Assembly (NCBI GenBank): GCA_032252755.1
Contig: JAVUPY010000073.1
Span: 1-64,000, forward strand
Direction: 5' to 3'
Length of the DNA stretch: 64,000 nucleotides
Source of the DNA: Terriglobia bacterium
GTDB taxonomy: Bacteria > Acidobacteriota > Terriglobia > Terriglobales > Acidobacteriaceae
Under the pieces are notes generated by a model, which worked only from the letters and a program-made list of their open reading frames with translations, was not told where the DNA came from and did not search any database. Below are positions 9,229-17,436 of this stretch, piece by piece; positions within the stretch are counted from its first letter, which is position 1; every line of letters starts with the position of its first letter. The position numbers and the translations under genes are program-made.

Positions 9229-9654
9229 TTGAAGACATTGCAGAGAACGTTGGCAATCATTAAACCGGATGCGGTGGCGAAGCACGCGTCGGGAGACATC
9301 ATCAAGGCGATCGAAGAGCATGGATTCCGGATCATTGGAATGAAGATGCTGCACCTGAAAAAGGCGCAGGCGGCGGGATTCTACGCTGTGCACGTGGGAA
9401 AGCCGTTTTTCGATTCGCTGGTGCAGTTCATGACGTCGGGGACGGTGATCGTGATGGCGCTGGAGAAGGAAAATGCCATTGCGGACTGGCGGAAGCTGAT
9501 GGGCGCGACGAATCCGGAGAAGGCCGAGGAGGGCACGATTCGAAAAAAGCACGCGGAGAACATCGAGCGGAATGCGGTGCATGGTTCGGATGCGGAAGAC
9601 ACGGCGCGGTTTGAACTGAGCTTCTTCTTTGCGGGATATGAGTTAGCAAAGTAA
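9229..9654 (+). CDS. ndk: nucleoside diphosphate kinase
   Basis: 141 residues from a TTG at 9229, which has GGAGAG eight or so bases upstream and gives the family's normal N-terminus just before [11 protein letters not shown]. An ATG at 9214 is possible but lacks a ribosome site. The enzyme balances NTP pools by a phosphohistidine intermediate, His118 in NAVHGSD. The loop [12 protein letters not shown] and the nucleotide-binding residues match [13 protein letters not shown] is diagnostic. Located downstream of sucCD, a metabolically sensible neighbour because succinyl-CoA synthetase supplies NTP. Confidence 0.94.
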   Translation: MKTLQRTLAIIKPDAVAKHASGDIIKAIEEHGFRIIGMKMLHLKKAQAAGFYAVHVGKPFFDSLVQFMTSGTVIVMALEKENAIADWRKLMGATNPEKAEEGTIRKKHAENIERNAVHGSDAEDTARFELSFFFAGYELAK

Positions 9655-9684
9655 AGGCTGTGCCGATGAATTCGTTCGAACCGT

Positions 9685-9778
9685 TTCACCACAGAGGCAC
9701 AGAGAGACTGATTCATAAAGGCTCAGGACCTAAAGGTTTTGATTTTGATGCCTAGTTGCTCTGTGGCCCTGTGGTGAA
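9685..9778. repeat. inverted CACAGAGG-type repeat with 54-nt loop
   Basis: The 20-mer at 9685-9704 and the 20-mer at 9759-9778 are reverse complements at 18 of 20 positions. The unit is the octad-like CACAGAGG, also found as a direct array at 56637-56660. Lies between ndk and the tautomerase gene. Confidence 0.8.
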
Positions 9779-9810
9779 TCGGCTTTATTTTTGGTAAGAA
9801 GGGAACGGTC

Positions 9811-9999
9811 ATGCCATTAGTTCAAGTGACGATGTTGCAGGGGCGGACGGTGGAGCAGAAGAGGAACATCGCGGCGCGCATTACGGATGCCATGGTGGAA
9901 GAGGCTGGAGCGCGGCGAGAGGGAATTGTCGTGACCTTCGTGGAGGTTTCGCGCGAGAGCTATGCCAGTGGCGGAGTGCTGATGGTGGATAAAACTTAG
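9811..9999 (+). CDS. 4-oxalocrotonate tautomerase-family protein
   Basis: 62 residues, the typical size of the homohexameric 4-OT family. After Met removal the N-terminal Pro is the catalytic base (MPLVQVTML). The pattern GRTVEQKRNIAARITDAM and the central VTFVEVSRESYASGGVL match the beta-alpha-beta fold. Probably interconverts keto-enol tautomers, but the substrate cannot be read from sequence and no catabolic genes are nearby. AAGAAGGGAA upstream serves as ribosome site. The stop codon runs directly into a heptad repeat. Confidence 0.88.
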   Translation: MPLVQVTMLQGRTVEQKRNIAARITDAMVEEAGARREGIVVTFVEVSRESYASGGVLMVDKT

Positions 10000-10019
10000 G
10001 TACGAGGTTCGAGGTACGA
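9999..10019. repeat. 3 x 7-bp repeat
   Basis: Three heptads GGTACGA, GGTTCGA, GGTACGA starting on the last base of the tautomerase stop codon. Part of the period-7 family. Confidence 0.8.
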
Positions 10020-10030
10020 GGCAAAACAGA

Positions 10031-10052
10031 AGGCGCGAGTGATCGCGCCTTT
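10031..10052. terminator. bidirectional intrinsic terminator
   Basis: AGGCGCGA (10031-10038) pairs perfectly with TCGCGCCT (10043-10050) around a GTGA loop and is followed by TTC. It sits between the convergent tautomerase and monooxygenase-like genes. Confidence 0.6.
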
Positions 10053-10086
10053 CGTAACGCAAAACGGCAAAGGGATGAGCCGAAAG

Positions 10087-10371
10087 CTAGACGACGTTGT
10101 ACAACTCGCCCTCTATGCGTTTTGCGATTTCGGGCAGGACTTGCATGCCGAAGGTTTGGAAGTGCGGTGATTCGCGGTGGGCCTGCAGGGCCGCGTCGTT
10201 TTCGTACTGTTCATACAAAAAGAAGCGGCGGCGGTTGTCGCGGTGCTGATGCACCAGGTAGAGACGGCAGCCGGGTTCCTTGCGCGAAGCCTCGGCGAGC
10301 TTCTGGAATGTTTCTTTCACCTTGTCTTCTTCGCCAATGTTGGCCAGCCACTGTACTGTCAGAACGATCAT
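10087..10371 (-). CDS. ABM/YgiN-type putative quinol monooxygenase
   Basis: 94 residues, starting at the ATG at 10371 with GAGG overlapping the purA stop codon. The ferredoxin-like ABM domain is recognisable from PGCRLYLVHQHRDNRRRFFLYEQYENDAALQAHRESPHF, the stretch containing the conserved E-x-Y/W and AHxxSPHF residues. Members are small cofactor-free monooxygenases or related dimers acting on quinols or polyketides. The specific role here is unknown. It starts 7 bp after purA and is probably co-transcribed with it. Confidence 0.85.
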   Translation of the reverse strand: MIVLTVQWLANIGEEDKVKETFQKLAEASRKEPGCRLYLVHQHRDNRRRFFLYEQYENDAALQAHRESPHFQTFGMQVLPEIAKRIEGELYNVV

Positions 10372-10378
10372 CCTCACC

Positions 10379-11707
10379 TCACACTGATTTTTGGCGCGCC
10401 TGGGCGAGCAGCGCGGAAAACTCTTCAATGAATATCGTCTGTTCGCGATCGGGCCCGGTGGAGACCATACCGATTTTTGCGCCGGATTCCTTCTGCACGA
10501 ATTCGAGGTACTCTTTCGCCCTTTGCGGGAGTTTTTCGTATTCGGTGGTGCCGGCGGTTGCGGTCTTCCATCCAGGGAATTTCTCGTAAATTGGCTCGAT
10601 TTTTGCGTAGCCTGCGTCCTGCGGTGGAATCTCTTCCGATTTCTTGCCGTTGATCTTATATCCAACGCAGATTGGGATTTCGGCGAGTTCATCGAGCACG
10701 TCGAGTTTGGTAACGACGAGCCAGCCAGTGCCGTTGATCATGTTGGAGTAGCGGAGTAGCGGCAGGTCAATCCACCCGGTGCGGCGCGGGCGTCCGGTGA
10801 CGGCGCCGTATTCGTTGCCCTTGGCGCGAATGGCTTCGCCAAGCGAGTCGTGGAGTTCAGTTGGGAAGGGTCCGCTGCCGACGCGGGTGCAATATGCCTT
10901 GGTGACGCCAATGACGAGTCCGATGGAAGTTGGCGGGACGCCGGTCCCGATCACCGCCCCGCCAGAGGTGGCGCTGGACGAGGTGACGAACGGATAGGTT
11001 CCGTGATCGATGTCGAGCATGGTGCCCTGGGCGCCTTCGAACATGACCGAGTCGCCGTTGCGGATGGACTTGTTCAGCAGAAGGGCGGTGTCGGCGACGT
11101 ATGGCGCAACCTCGTCGGCAATCTTTGCGTATTCCTCGTACATCTTGTCGGCGTCGAGAGGTTCGGCATTGAAGAGCGCGTGAACGATGGTGTTTTTCTC
11201 GCGGACGGCGTTTGCGATGTGCGTCTTGAGCAACTGCTTGTCGAGCAGGTCGGCGACACGAAGGCCACGGCGGCCCATCTTGTCTTCGTAGGCGGGGCCG
11301 ATGCCGCGCGAAGTGGTGCCGATCTTGACGCGACCGGGAGCGTTCTCGGCGGCGAGTTCGATCATCCGGTGGTAGGGGAGGATGACGTGGGCGCGGTTGG
11401 AGAGGAAGAGGTTGCCGTCCACCCGGATGCCGGCTTCGCGCAGGGCGCGAACTTCTTTCATGAGGGCGAAGGGATCGAGGACGACGCCGTTGCCGATGAC
11501 GGCTTTGCAACCTTCGCGCAGGATGCCACAGGGAGTGAGTTGGAGGATGAACTTCTTGCCGCGAATAGTGACGGTATGTCCGGCGTTGTGACCGCCTGCG
11601 TAGCGCGCCACGACGCGGAAGTTATCCGAGAGGACGTCGACGATTTTGCCTTTACCTTCGTCTCCCCACTGAGCGCCAACCACCACTGCTGTTCTGCCTA
11701 GTTTCAC
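10379..11707 (-). CDS. purA: adenylosuccinate synthetase
   Basis: 442 residues, full length. It catalyses the GTP-dependent joining of IMP and aspartate, the first committed step to AMP. The N-terminal P-loop-like GAQWGDEGKGK is at 11-21. GTTSRGIGPAYEDK and GAVTGRPRRTGWIDL are further signatures. Followed after 7 bp by the ABM-like gene. Confidence 0.97.
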   Translation of the reverse strand: MKLGRTAVVVGAQWGDEGKGKIVDVLSDNFRVVARYAGGHNAGHTVTIRGKKFILQLTPCGILREGCKAVIGNGVVLDPFALMKEVRALREAGIRVDGNLFLSNRAHVILPYHRMIELAAENAPGRVKIGTTSRGIGPAYEDKMGRRGLRVADLLDKQLLKTHIANAVREKNTIVHALFNAEPLDADKMYEEYAKIADEVAPYVADTALLLNKSIRNGDSVMFEGAQGTMLDIDHGTYPFVTSSSATSGGAVIGTGVPPTSIGLVIGVTKAYCTRVGSGPFPTELHDSLGEAIRAKGNEYGAVTGRPRRTGWIDLPLLRYSNMINGTGWLVVTKLDVLDELAEIPICVGYKINGKKSEEIPPQDAGYAKIEPIYEKFPGWKTATAGTTEYEKLPQRAKEYLEFVQKESGAKIGMVSTGPDREQTIFIEEFSALLAQARQKSV

Positions 11708-11972
11708 GCGTGACTCCGCACACGACAGCCCGCGATGGGCTATCAGATTCGCACACAGAACCAGTTCTACTGGATTGAAAAAGGAAAGCGCTGGACAGGC
11801 TGTGTACGGATAATTCTAACGTGAAGAGAGGGTGGAGAACAACTGATTGACGATAGACGATTTTCGCATCGATCGATTGAAGGCCAAAAGCCGATCGTTC
11901 TCAGTTCTCCGTTGCGACGGCGGGGGCCTAGCTGTCGTAGGATGCCACAAACGTCCGATAGAATATATCCCC

Positions 11973-12794
11973 ATGCCTGAACTTCCTGAAGTGGAAACCA
12001 TTGCGAATGGGCTGAATAAGCGGGTTGCGGGAGACGTGATCGAGTCGGTGTGGATTGGGTCGCGGACGCAGCCGCTGAAGTCTTCGGCGCAGGAGATTGC
12101 GCGGGTGCTGGAGGGCGCACGTCTGGAGCGGGTGCGGCGTGTGGGGAAGCACATTGTCGCCGATCTCACGGAAACGAAGCGCAATCACAAGCCCCGGGCG
12201 CAGTGGGTGATTCATCTTGGAATGACGGGGCAGATGCTGGTCGCGCAGCCTGAAAGCGAGATCCAGAAGCATACGCACTTGATTGCCAAGCTTTCGTCAG
12301 GGAAAGAGTTGCGGTTCGTCGATCCGCGGATGTTTGGGAAATTACAGGTGGTTCCGGCGGCAAGTTTCAAGGCGCGGGGGGCGGAGCCGATCAATGCGGA
12401 CCGCGAGCACTTTGCGAAGCTGTTCAAGGGACGGAAGACGCCGATCAAGTCGGCGCTGCTGAACCAGGCGTTGCTGAGCGGGATTGGAAATATTTATGCG
12501 GATGAATCGCTGTTTCGGGCGGGGATTCGTCCGCGGAGGCGCACGGCTTCGCTGACGAAGAAAGAGTTGGAGCGACTGTACGACGCGATTCAGGAAGTCC
12601 TGGCGGAGGCGATTGCAGCTGGTGGATCGTCGGTATCGGATTATGTCGATGCCGATGGGGAAGAGGGCTTTTTCCAGTTGCAGCATCGAGTGTATCAACG
12701 CGAAGGAAAGCCGTGCTTAACGTGCAAGTCGCCGATCAAGCGGATCGTGATGGGGGGGAGAAGTAGTCATTATTGTCCGAAGTGCCAGAAGTAG
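11973..12794 (+). CDS. mutM: formamidopyrimidine-DNA glycosylase
   Basis: 273 residues from the ATG at 11973, giving the invariant N-terminus MPELPEVET in which Pro2 and Glu3 are catalytic; the longer frame upstream is not used. Removes oxidised purines such as 8-oxoguanine and cuts the abasic site. Also visible are the H2TH region (NQALLSGIGNIYADESLFRAGI) and a C-terminal four-cysteine zinc finger (CLTCKSPIKR...YCPKC). Its stop codon runs into a heptad repeat. Confidence 0.96.
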   Translation: MPELPEVETIANGLNKRVAGDVIESVWIGSRTQPLKSSAQEIARVLEGARLERVRRVGKHIVADLTETKRNHKPRAQWVIHLGMTGQMLVAQPESEIQKHTHLIAKLSSGKELRFVDPRMFGKLQVVPAASFKARGAEPINADREHFAKLFKGRKTPIKSALLNQALLSGIGNIYADESLFRAGIRPRRRTASLTKKELERLYDAIQEVLAEAIAAGGSSVSDYVDADGEEGFFQLQHRVYQREGKPCLTCKSPIKRIVMGGRSSHYCPKCQK

Positions 12795-12871
12795 GTGCAA
12801 GGTTCAAGGCACAAGGCGCAAGAAAAGATCAAACTTGAGTTTCTTGCAACTTGAGCCTTGTACTTTGAACC
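12794..12871. repeat. inverted pair of 4 x 7-bp arrays
   Basis: Left arm 12794-12821 is four heptads (GGTGCAA, GGTTCAA and relatives). Right arm 12844-12871 is four heptads of reversed sense (TTGCAAC, TTGAGCC and relatives). The arms can pair as an imperfect hairpin with a 22-nt loop. It starts on the last base of the mutM stop and precedes the kinase gene. Confidence 0.85.
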
Positions 12872-12944
12872 ACTTCTTGTCACTAGCAACTCATCCGATA
12901 CAATGTTTCCGCCTTGTATTGAGAAGAAATCTCAGAGAGACCTT

Positions 12945-13958
12945 ATGCCATCGTTTGCGATTGGAGTGGATCTTGGCGGCACGAATCTTCGGATTGCCGC
13001 CGTGGACGAAAACGGGAAGTTACTGGAGAAGGTGACGACTGGGACGCAGGTTTCGCGTGGGCGAGACTTTGTTATCGACGAGATGACAGATGCGATTCAA
13101 AGCGTTGTGTCCAAGCACCGTGACAAGGGTGAACTGCTCGGGATTGGGATTGGGATTCCCGGGGCGATCGATCTCGACACCGGAATGATCTACAAGTCAC
13201 CGAACTTACCGGGTTGGGATAACTACCCGGTGCGCGACGAGATCGAGCGGCGGCTGAGTGCGAAAGTGATTCTGGAAAATGACGCCAATGCGGCGGCGAT
13301 GGGAGAAAAGTGGCTGGGTGCCGGGCGTGATTACCCGAGCATGTGCATGCTGACGCTCGGAACGGGCGTGGGCGGCGGAATTATAGTGAACAATCGTATT
13401 TGGCACGGCATGACGGGAATGGCCGGCGAAGTGGGACACATGAATGTGGAGCCGGAAGGGCATCCGTGTGGATGTTTGAGCCGCGGGTGCATCGAGCAGT
13501 ATGCGTCGGCAACGGCGATTGTGCGTATGGCGAAGGAGGCGATTGCCAGCCTGAAGCCAGGAACGACGAGCATATTGCTGAGCGATATCGAGGCGGATAA
13601 GGAATTTAGTTCGCGCGTGGTGTACCAGGCGGCGGTGCAGGGAGATTCAGTGGCCCAGGATATTTACAGGCGTGTGGGGCGGGCCTTGGGGATCACTGTG
13701 GCCGACCTGGTGAATGCGTTCAACCTGAACATGTATGTGATTGGCGGTGGAGTGGCGAGCGCGTGGGACGCTTTCGCGCCGACCATGCTGGAAGAGGTGA
13801 AAGCGCGTTCATTTGTGTATCGCGCGACTGCTCCGGACGCGAAAGGTGGGATTACAAAGAAGACAACGATCATTACGCGGGCGCTGATGGGGAGCGACGC
13901 GGGGTTGTTCGGGGCGGCAAGGCTGCCGATGCTGGAAGATGAAACGGTTCTGAAGTAG
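12945..13958 (+). CDS. ROK-family glucokinase
   Basis: 337 residues from the ATG at 12945 (MPSFAIGVDLGGTNLR) with GAGAGACC upstream; the frame extends further but through repeat DNA. The phosphate-binding DLGGTNLRIAAVD is at the start. The ROK zinc site is seen in GHMNVEPEGHPCGCLSRGCIEQ, with Cys-x-Cys-Gly and Gly-Cys. LTLGTGVGGG and NAFNLNMYVIGGG complete the sugar kinase fold. Most likely phosphorylates glucose. A second ROK kinase lies at 34.3 kb. Confidence 0.9.
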   Translation: MPSFAIGVDLGGTNLRIAAVDENGKLLEKVTTGTQVSRGRDFVIDEMTDAIQSVVSKHRDKGELLGIGIGIPGAIDLDTGMIYKSPNLPGWDNYPVRDEIERRLSAKVILENDANAAAMGEKWLGAGRDYPSMCMLTLGTGVGGGIIVNNRIWHGMTGMAGEVGHMNVEPEGHPCGCLSRGCIEQYASATAIVRMAKEAIASLKPGTTSILLSDIEADKEFSSRVVYQAAVQGDSVAQDIYRRVGRALGITVADLVNAFNLNMYVIGGGVASAWDAFAPTMLEEVKARSFVYRATAPDAKGGITKKTTIITRALMGSDAGLFGAARLPMLEDETVLK

Positions 13959-14000
13959 GAGGGAAGAGGACAAAGGGCGAGGCGGAAATCGAAAAAAACA

Positions 14001-14035
14001 AAAAGGGCTGAGCAGCCGAACTGTTCTGCCCTTTT
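14001..14035. terminator. strong bidirectional intrinsic terminator
   Basis: AAAAGGGC-t-GAGCAG (14001-14015) pairs with CTGTTC-t-GCCCTTTT (14021-14035) around ccgaa, with one G-U pair and one bulged pair. A and T tracts on either side work for both strands. It lies between the convergent ROK kinase and hisC genes. Confidence 0.85.
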
Positions 14036-14047
14036 CCCTTTGTCCGT

Positions 14048-15181
14048 TTACTTCGTGACGGTAGTTCCCGCGGTGATTCGCTTCAGGGCGTTCGCGAGTT
14101 TCTCGTTCTGCTCTGGCGTTCCGATAGTGATGCGGATGGCGGTGCGCCAACCCCAGGATCCGGTAAGCGGGCGCACAATGATCCCCTCGTTCTGCAAACG
14201 CTTTGAAACGGCGCTGGCGTCCTCGTGCATTTCACAACAAATAAAGTTGGCCCAAGTCTCGATGGGCTGATAGCCGAGTTCACGCAGGACCGAGGTGATG
14301 TATTTCGCGCCGGCGCGATTATTCTCAACTGCTTTCTTGATGTGAGCGGAGTCGTCAATTGCTGCGAGCGCGCCGGCTTCACCGACGGAGTTTACGGCGA
14401 ACGCGGTCTTCAGGCGCGCGGTGTAACCGAGAAGTTCCGCCGGGCCGAGGCCGTAACCGACGCGGACGCCGGCGAGACCATGCGCCTTCGAAAAGGTGCG
14501 CAGGACGACAACGTTGCGGCCCTGCTTCACGTAGTCGAGTGAATGCGAGTAGGGGATACCGCGGAGCCTGGCGAAGTCGGTGGCGAAATCGCAATAGGCT
14601 TCGTCGAGAGCTACGACGACGTGGTCGGGGATGCGGGCGAGAAAGGCGTCGAGTGCATTCGCGTCGACTACGGTGCCGGTTGGATTATTCGGGTTCGCGA
14701 GGAAGATGAGACGCGTGTTTTCGTCGATGGCTTCGGAGATGGCGTCGAGGTCAAAGGCATCGTTGCGCATGGGCACGGTGCGGAACTCAGCGCCAGCGGC
14801 GACGGTGACGATGGGATAGACGATGAAGCTGCGTTCGCTGGTGATGGCGTTGAGGCCGGGGGCGAGAAGAGTGCGCGCGAGAAGGTCAAGCAGGTGGGTG
14901 GAACCGGCCGTGACGAGCACCTGCTCGGGCTGAAGACCGTGGACTTCGGCGAGGCGATTCTTCAGTGCAGTGTTGTCATTATCGGCATAAAGATTTGCGC
15001 CCTCGGCGGCGGCCTGCATGGCGTCGACGGCCTTGGGAGATGGTCCGAAAGGGTTTTCGTTGGAAGCGAGTTTGATCATCTTTACGCCGCTTTCCGCCTC
15101 GGCTTGCTTGATTGGTTTGCCCGGAACGTATGCGGGAAGCGCACGCACGCGCTCCGGGACGAGATTTTCGAACTTACCCAT
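14048..15181 (-). CDS. hisC: histidinol-phosphate aminotransferase
   Basis: 377 residues, fold type I PLP enzyme of histidine synthesis, converting imidazole-acetol phosphate and glutamate to histidinol phosphate. PLP lysine is Lys232 in FSKAHGLAGVRVGYG. SNENPFGPSP near residue 40, NPNNPTGT at 164-170 and DEAYCDF at 193-199 are signatures. Some family members also serve aromatic amino acids, which is possible because no his operon is adjacent. Starts 6 bp after the pseudouridine synthase gene, so it is probably co-transcribed with it. Confidence 0.93.
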   Translation of the reverse strand: MGKFENLVPERVRALPAYVPGKPIKQAEAESGVKMIKLASNENPFGPSPKAVDAMQAAAEGANLYADNDNTALKNRLAEVHGLQPEQVLVTAGSTHLLDLLARTLLAPGLNAITSERSFIVYPIVTVAAGAEFRTVPMRNDAFDLDAISEAIDENTRLIFLANPNNPTGTVVDANALDAFLARIPDHVVVALDEAYCDFATDFARLRGIPYSHSLDYVKQGRNVVVLRTFSKAHGLAGVRVGYGLGPAELLGYTARLKTAFAVNSVGEAGALAAIDDSAHIKKAVENNRAGAKYITSVLRELGYQPIETWANFICCEMHEDASAVSKRLQNEGIIVRPLTGSWGWRTAIRITIGTPEQNEKLANALKRITAGTTVTK

Positions 15182-15187
15182 GCCTTG

Positions 15188-16636
15188 CTAATCTCCTGAG
15201 TTTCTAGGACCGCGCCGGCCACCCGGCCTGGGACTCTTGCCAAAACCACCAGAACGTTTTCCGAAACCACCGGGACGTTTATCGAAACCGCCCGGACGTT
15301 TGCCGAAGCGGCCTGGGCCCTTGCCTTCGGTGCGCGATCCGCCTTCACGGCGAGGACCGCGAGTAGAACCACCTTCGCGAGGAGGTCGAGTGAAGCCACC
15401 TTCGCGCTTGGGTCGACCTTCACGCCCATAACTGCCTTCGCGTTTCGATCCACCATCGCTACGGAAGCTGCCTTCGCGCCGGGGGCCTTTCGGGAAACGG
15501 ACTTCTGATTTCTGGAAGCGATCTTCACGACGAGGGCTCTCGCGGTCACGACGGGGGCCGCGGTCGCGATCGAATCTGCCTTCCCGTTGTGGGCGGCCTT
15601 GGCGGGAAGGACGGTCTTCGCGAGGCGGACGATTTTCTCCGAATTGGCGACGTGGACGGGCTGCACCGAATTCTTTAGGCCGACGCTCATCGGCGCGCTC
15701 CTGATCTCGGCCGCGGAATTCTCGTTTGGGCGGGCGCTCGGGCCATTCGCGTCGCGGACGCAATTGCTTGCTCTTGCCGATCACGCGCTCGGCGAGTTTG
15801 CGGATGTCGCGGGGACCAAGTTCCTCCTCTTTGCGAGGAGGACGGATTTCCAGTGGTTTGCTGAGTGAGGCGCGGAGCTTTGAAACTTCCGGGGGAGTGA
15901 GCAGGCGCCATTGGCCCGGTTCGACATTGAGCGTCAGTGGGCCGTAGCGGACACGCTTGATCTTCTCGACGTGGTGTCCAATTTCTTCGAACATACGGCG
16001 GATCTGGCGGTTGCGGCCCTCCGTGAGTGTGATCTCATACCAGGGATTATTGCCTTCGCGGACAATGCCGACTTTTGATGGAAGCGTTGTGACAGCGAAG
16101 GAGCGGCGGCTCTCGCCTGGGCGGCGGCGGCCGCGGCCCTTGGTCATCGAAGGTTCGGCAGGGAGCTTGATGCCAGCGCGGAGCTTGTTGAGTTCTTCTT
16201 CGGACGGTTGGCCGCTGACCTTCACGAGATAGGTTTTCGGGACATGCGATGTCGGTGCCGTGAGGAGCTGCATCAGTTCGCCATCGTTGGTCAGGAGCAG
16301 CAAGCCCTCGGAATGGTAATCGAGACGACCGATGGGAAAGACGCGCTCGCGAACGTCGCGGACGAGGTCCATCACGGTGGGGCGGCCTTCGGGATCGCTG
16401 ACGGTGGTCACGAACTCCCGGGGCTTGTAAAGCATGATGTAGACGTGCTGCTGCGGGGCTTGGACACGGGTTCCGTCGACACGAATGTCATCGGTCGCGA
16501 GGTCGGCTTTTGAGCCGAGAGTAGTGATGGTCTCGCCGTTGACGGAAATGCGTCCGCTGGTGATGAGCTCCTCAGCCTTGCGGCGGGATGCTATGCCAGC
16601 GGAGGCCAGGATCTTCTGCAGACGTTCTAAGGCCAT
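15188..16636 (-). CDS. rRNA pseudouridine synthase (RsuA/RluB family) with long basic tail
   Basis: 482 residues, nearly twice the catalytic core. Residues 1-60 form an S4 RNA-binding domain (LQKILASAGIASRRKAEELI). The synthase domain follows, with catalytic Asp106 in GRLDYHSEGLLLLTNDG and the family motif GRNRQIRRMFEEIGH. From about residue 260 to the end is a disordered Arg/Gly/Pro/Phe-rich extension that finishes with 8-residue repeats of the type KRPGGFGK (coded around 15230-15310). It presumably pseudouridylates 23S or 16S rRNA. The tail may add RNA binding. Followed closely by hisC. Confidence 0.92.
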   Translation of the reverse strand: MALERLQKILASAGIASRRKAEELITSGRISVNGETITTLGSKADLATDDIRVDGTRVQAPQQHVYIMLYKPREFVTTVSDPEGRPTVMDLVRDVRERVFPIGRLDYHSEGLLLLTNDGELMQLLTAPTSHVPKTYLVKVSGQPSEEELNKLRAGIKLPAEPSMTKGRGRRRPGESRRSFAVTTLPSKVGIVREGNNPWYEITLTEGRNRQIRRMFEEIGHHVEKIKRVRYGPLTLNVEPGQWRLLTPPEVSKLRASLSKPLEIRPPRKEEELGPRDIRKLAERVIGKSKQLRPRREWPERPPKREFRGRDQERADERRPKEFGAARPRRQFGENRPPREDRPSRQGRPQREGRFDRDRGPRRDRESPRREDRFQKSEVRFPKGPRREGSFRSDGGSKREGSYGREGRPKREGGFTRPPREGGSTRGPRREGGSRTEGKGPGRFGKRPGGFDKRPGGFGKRSGGFGKSPRPGGRRGPRNSGD

Positions 16637-16661
16637 AAGTCTTTTTAATCATACAGGAAGG

Positions 16662-16800
16662 CGGACGGCAAACGGCAAAACTACAAGGCAAAGGGCAGAG
16701 GACAAAGGGAAGAACGGGAAACCGCTAAGGACACTCAGGGGTGCTAAGAGAAAACGGAAGAGTGACCGCGGATCGGCGCGGCGGTACGCGGATTTTTCCT
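16662..16800. repeat. degenerate AACGGCAA-type repeat tract
   Basis: Begins with two ACGGCAA heptads (16665-16678) and continues as A/G-rich short-period sequence to a CGCGGAT motif like that ending the elements at 1213 and 6774. Fills the gap between the small coiled protein gene and the pseudouridine synthase gene. Confidence 0.6.
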
Positions 16801-16809
16801 CCCGCAGGC

Positions 16810-17217
16810 TTAGAACTCGCTCACAACCTTCTGCAGTTCCTTGGCCAGTTCCTGGACGACTTCATTGAGTTCGAGGAGTTGGCCCTTTTTGAACTCGACC
16901 TGGTCGTTTTTGAGGTCGGCACGAATCGCTTCGCACATCTGAAAGGCGGCGCGGACACGTTCGCCAGCGAGGAGGGTGAGAACCTTCTTGGGGTCGCGAT
17001 CGTTTGCGGTGGTTTCGATATACTGCTGCATCGCCCAGGCGGTGGTGCGGACGCGGTTCATGGTTTCGCGGAATTCGGAGAGGATGCGCGGATCGAATTG
17101 GACACCGGCAGTGAGCAGAGCTTCGAGAAGACGAAGCTCGTCGTTGAGGCCCTGAAGCTTCTGTGATGTCTCGGGGGGCTTCGGCGGTTTGGGAAACTCG
17201 GTAATTTTTGAGCTCAC
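16810..17217 (-). CDS. small helical protein, unknown function
   Basis: 135 residues from a GTG at 17217 with AGAGG six bases upstream. After a proline-rich leader (EFPKPPKPPE) the sequence is almost entirely amphipathic helix, with leucine and glutamate heptads suggesting a coiled coil, ending KELQKVVSEF. No catalytic motif or membrane segment. The position between scpB and the rRNA pseudouridine synthase is reminiscent of conserved gene orders, but I do not recognise a family. Confidence 0.75.
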   Translation of the reverse strand: MSSKITEFPKPPKPPETSQKLQGLNDELRLLEALLTAGVQFDPRILSEFRETMNRVRTTAWAMQQYIETTANDRDPKKVLTLLAGERVRAAFQMCEAIRADLKNDQVEFKKGQLLELNEVVQELAKELQKVVSEF

Positions 17218-17436
17218 GAGGAACCTCTTGAAATTCGAACTTCAAGACGAATTTTAGCTGGTTAGGGAGCGGTAGTCGTGTACCGGTGGGGCCGAGACCT
17301 TTGTCATCGGGCGATTAGTGCCACAGGGTCATTGTGCCATCGAACTACAACGGAGTAACGCAAAGGCCGCGGAGGACGCGAAGGTAAACGACGAAATGAC
17401 CAATGATTCCTCAAGGCCACGGGTAGAGGTCCATAA

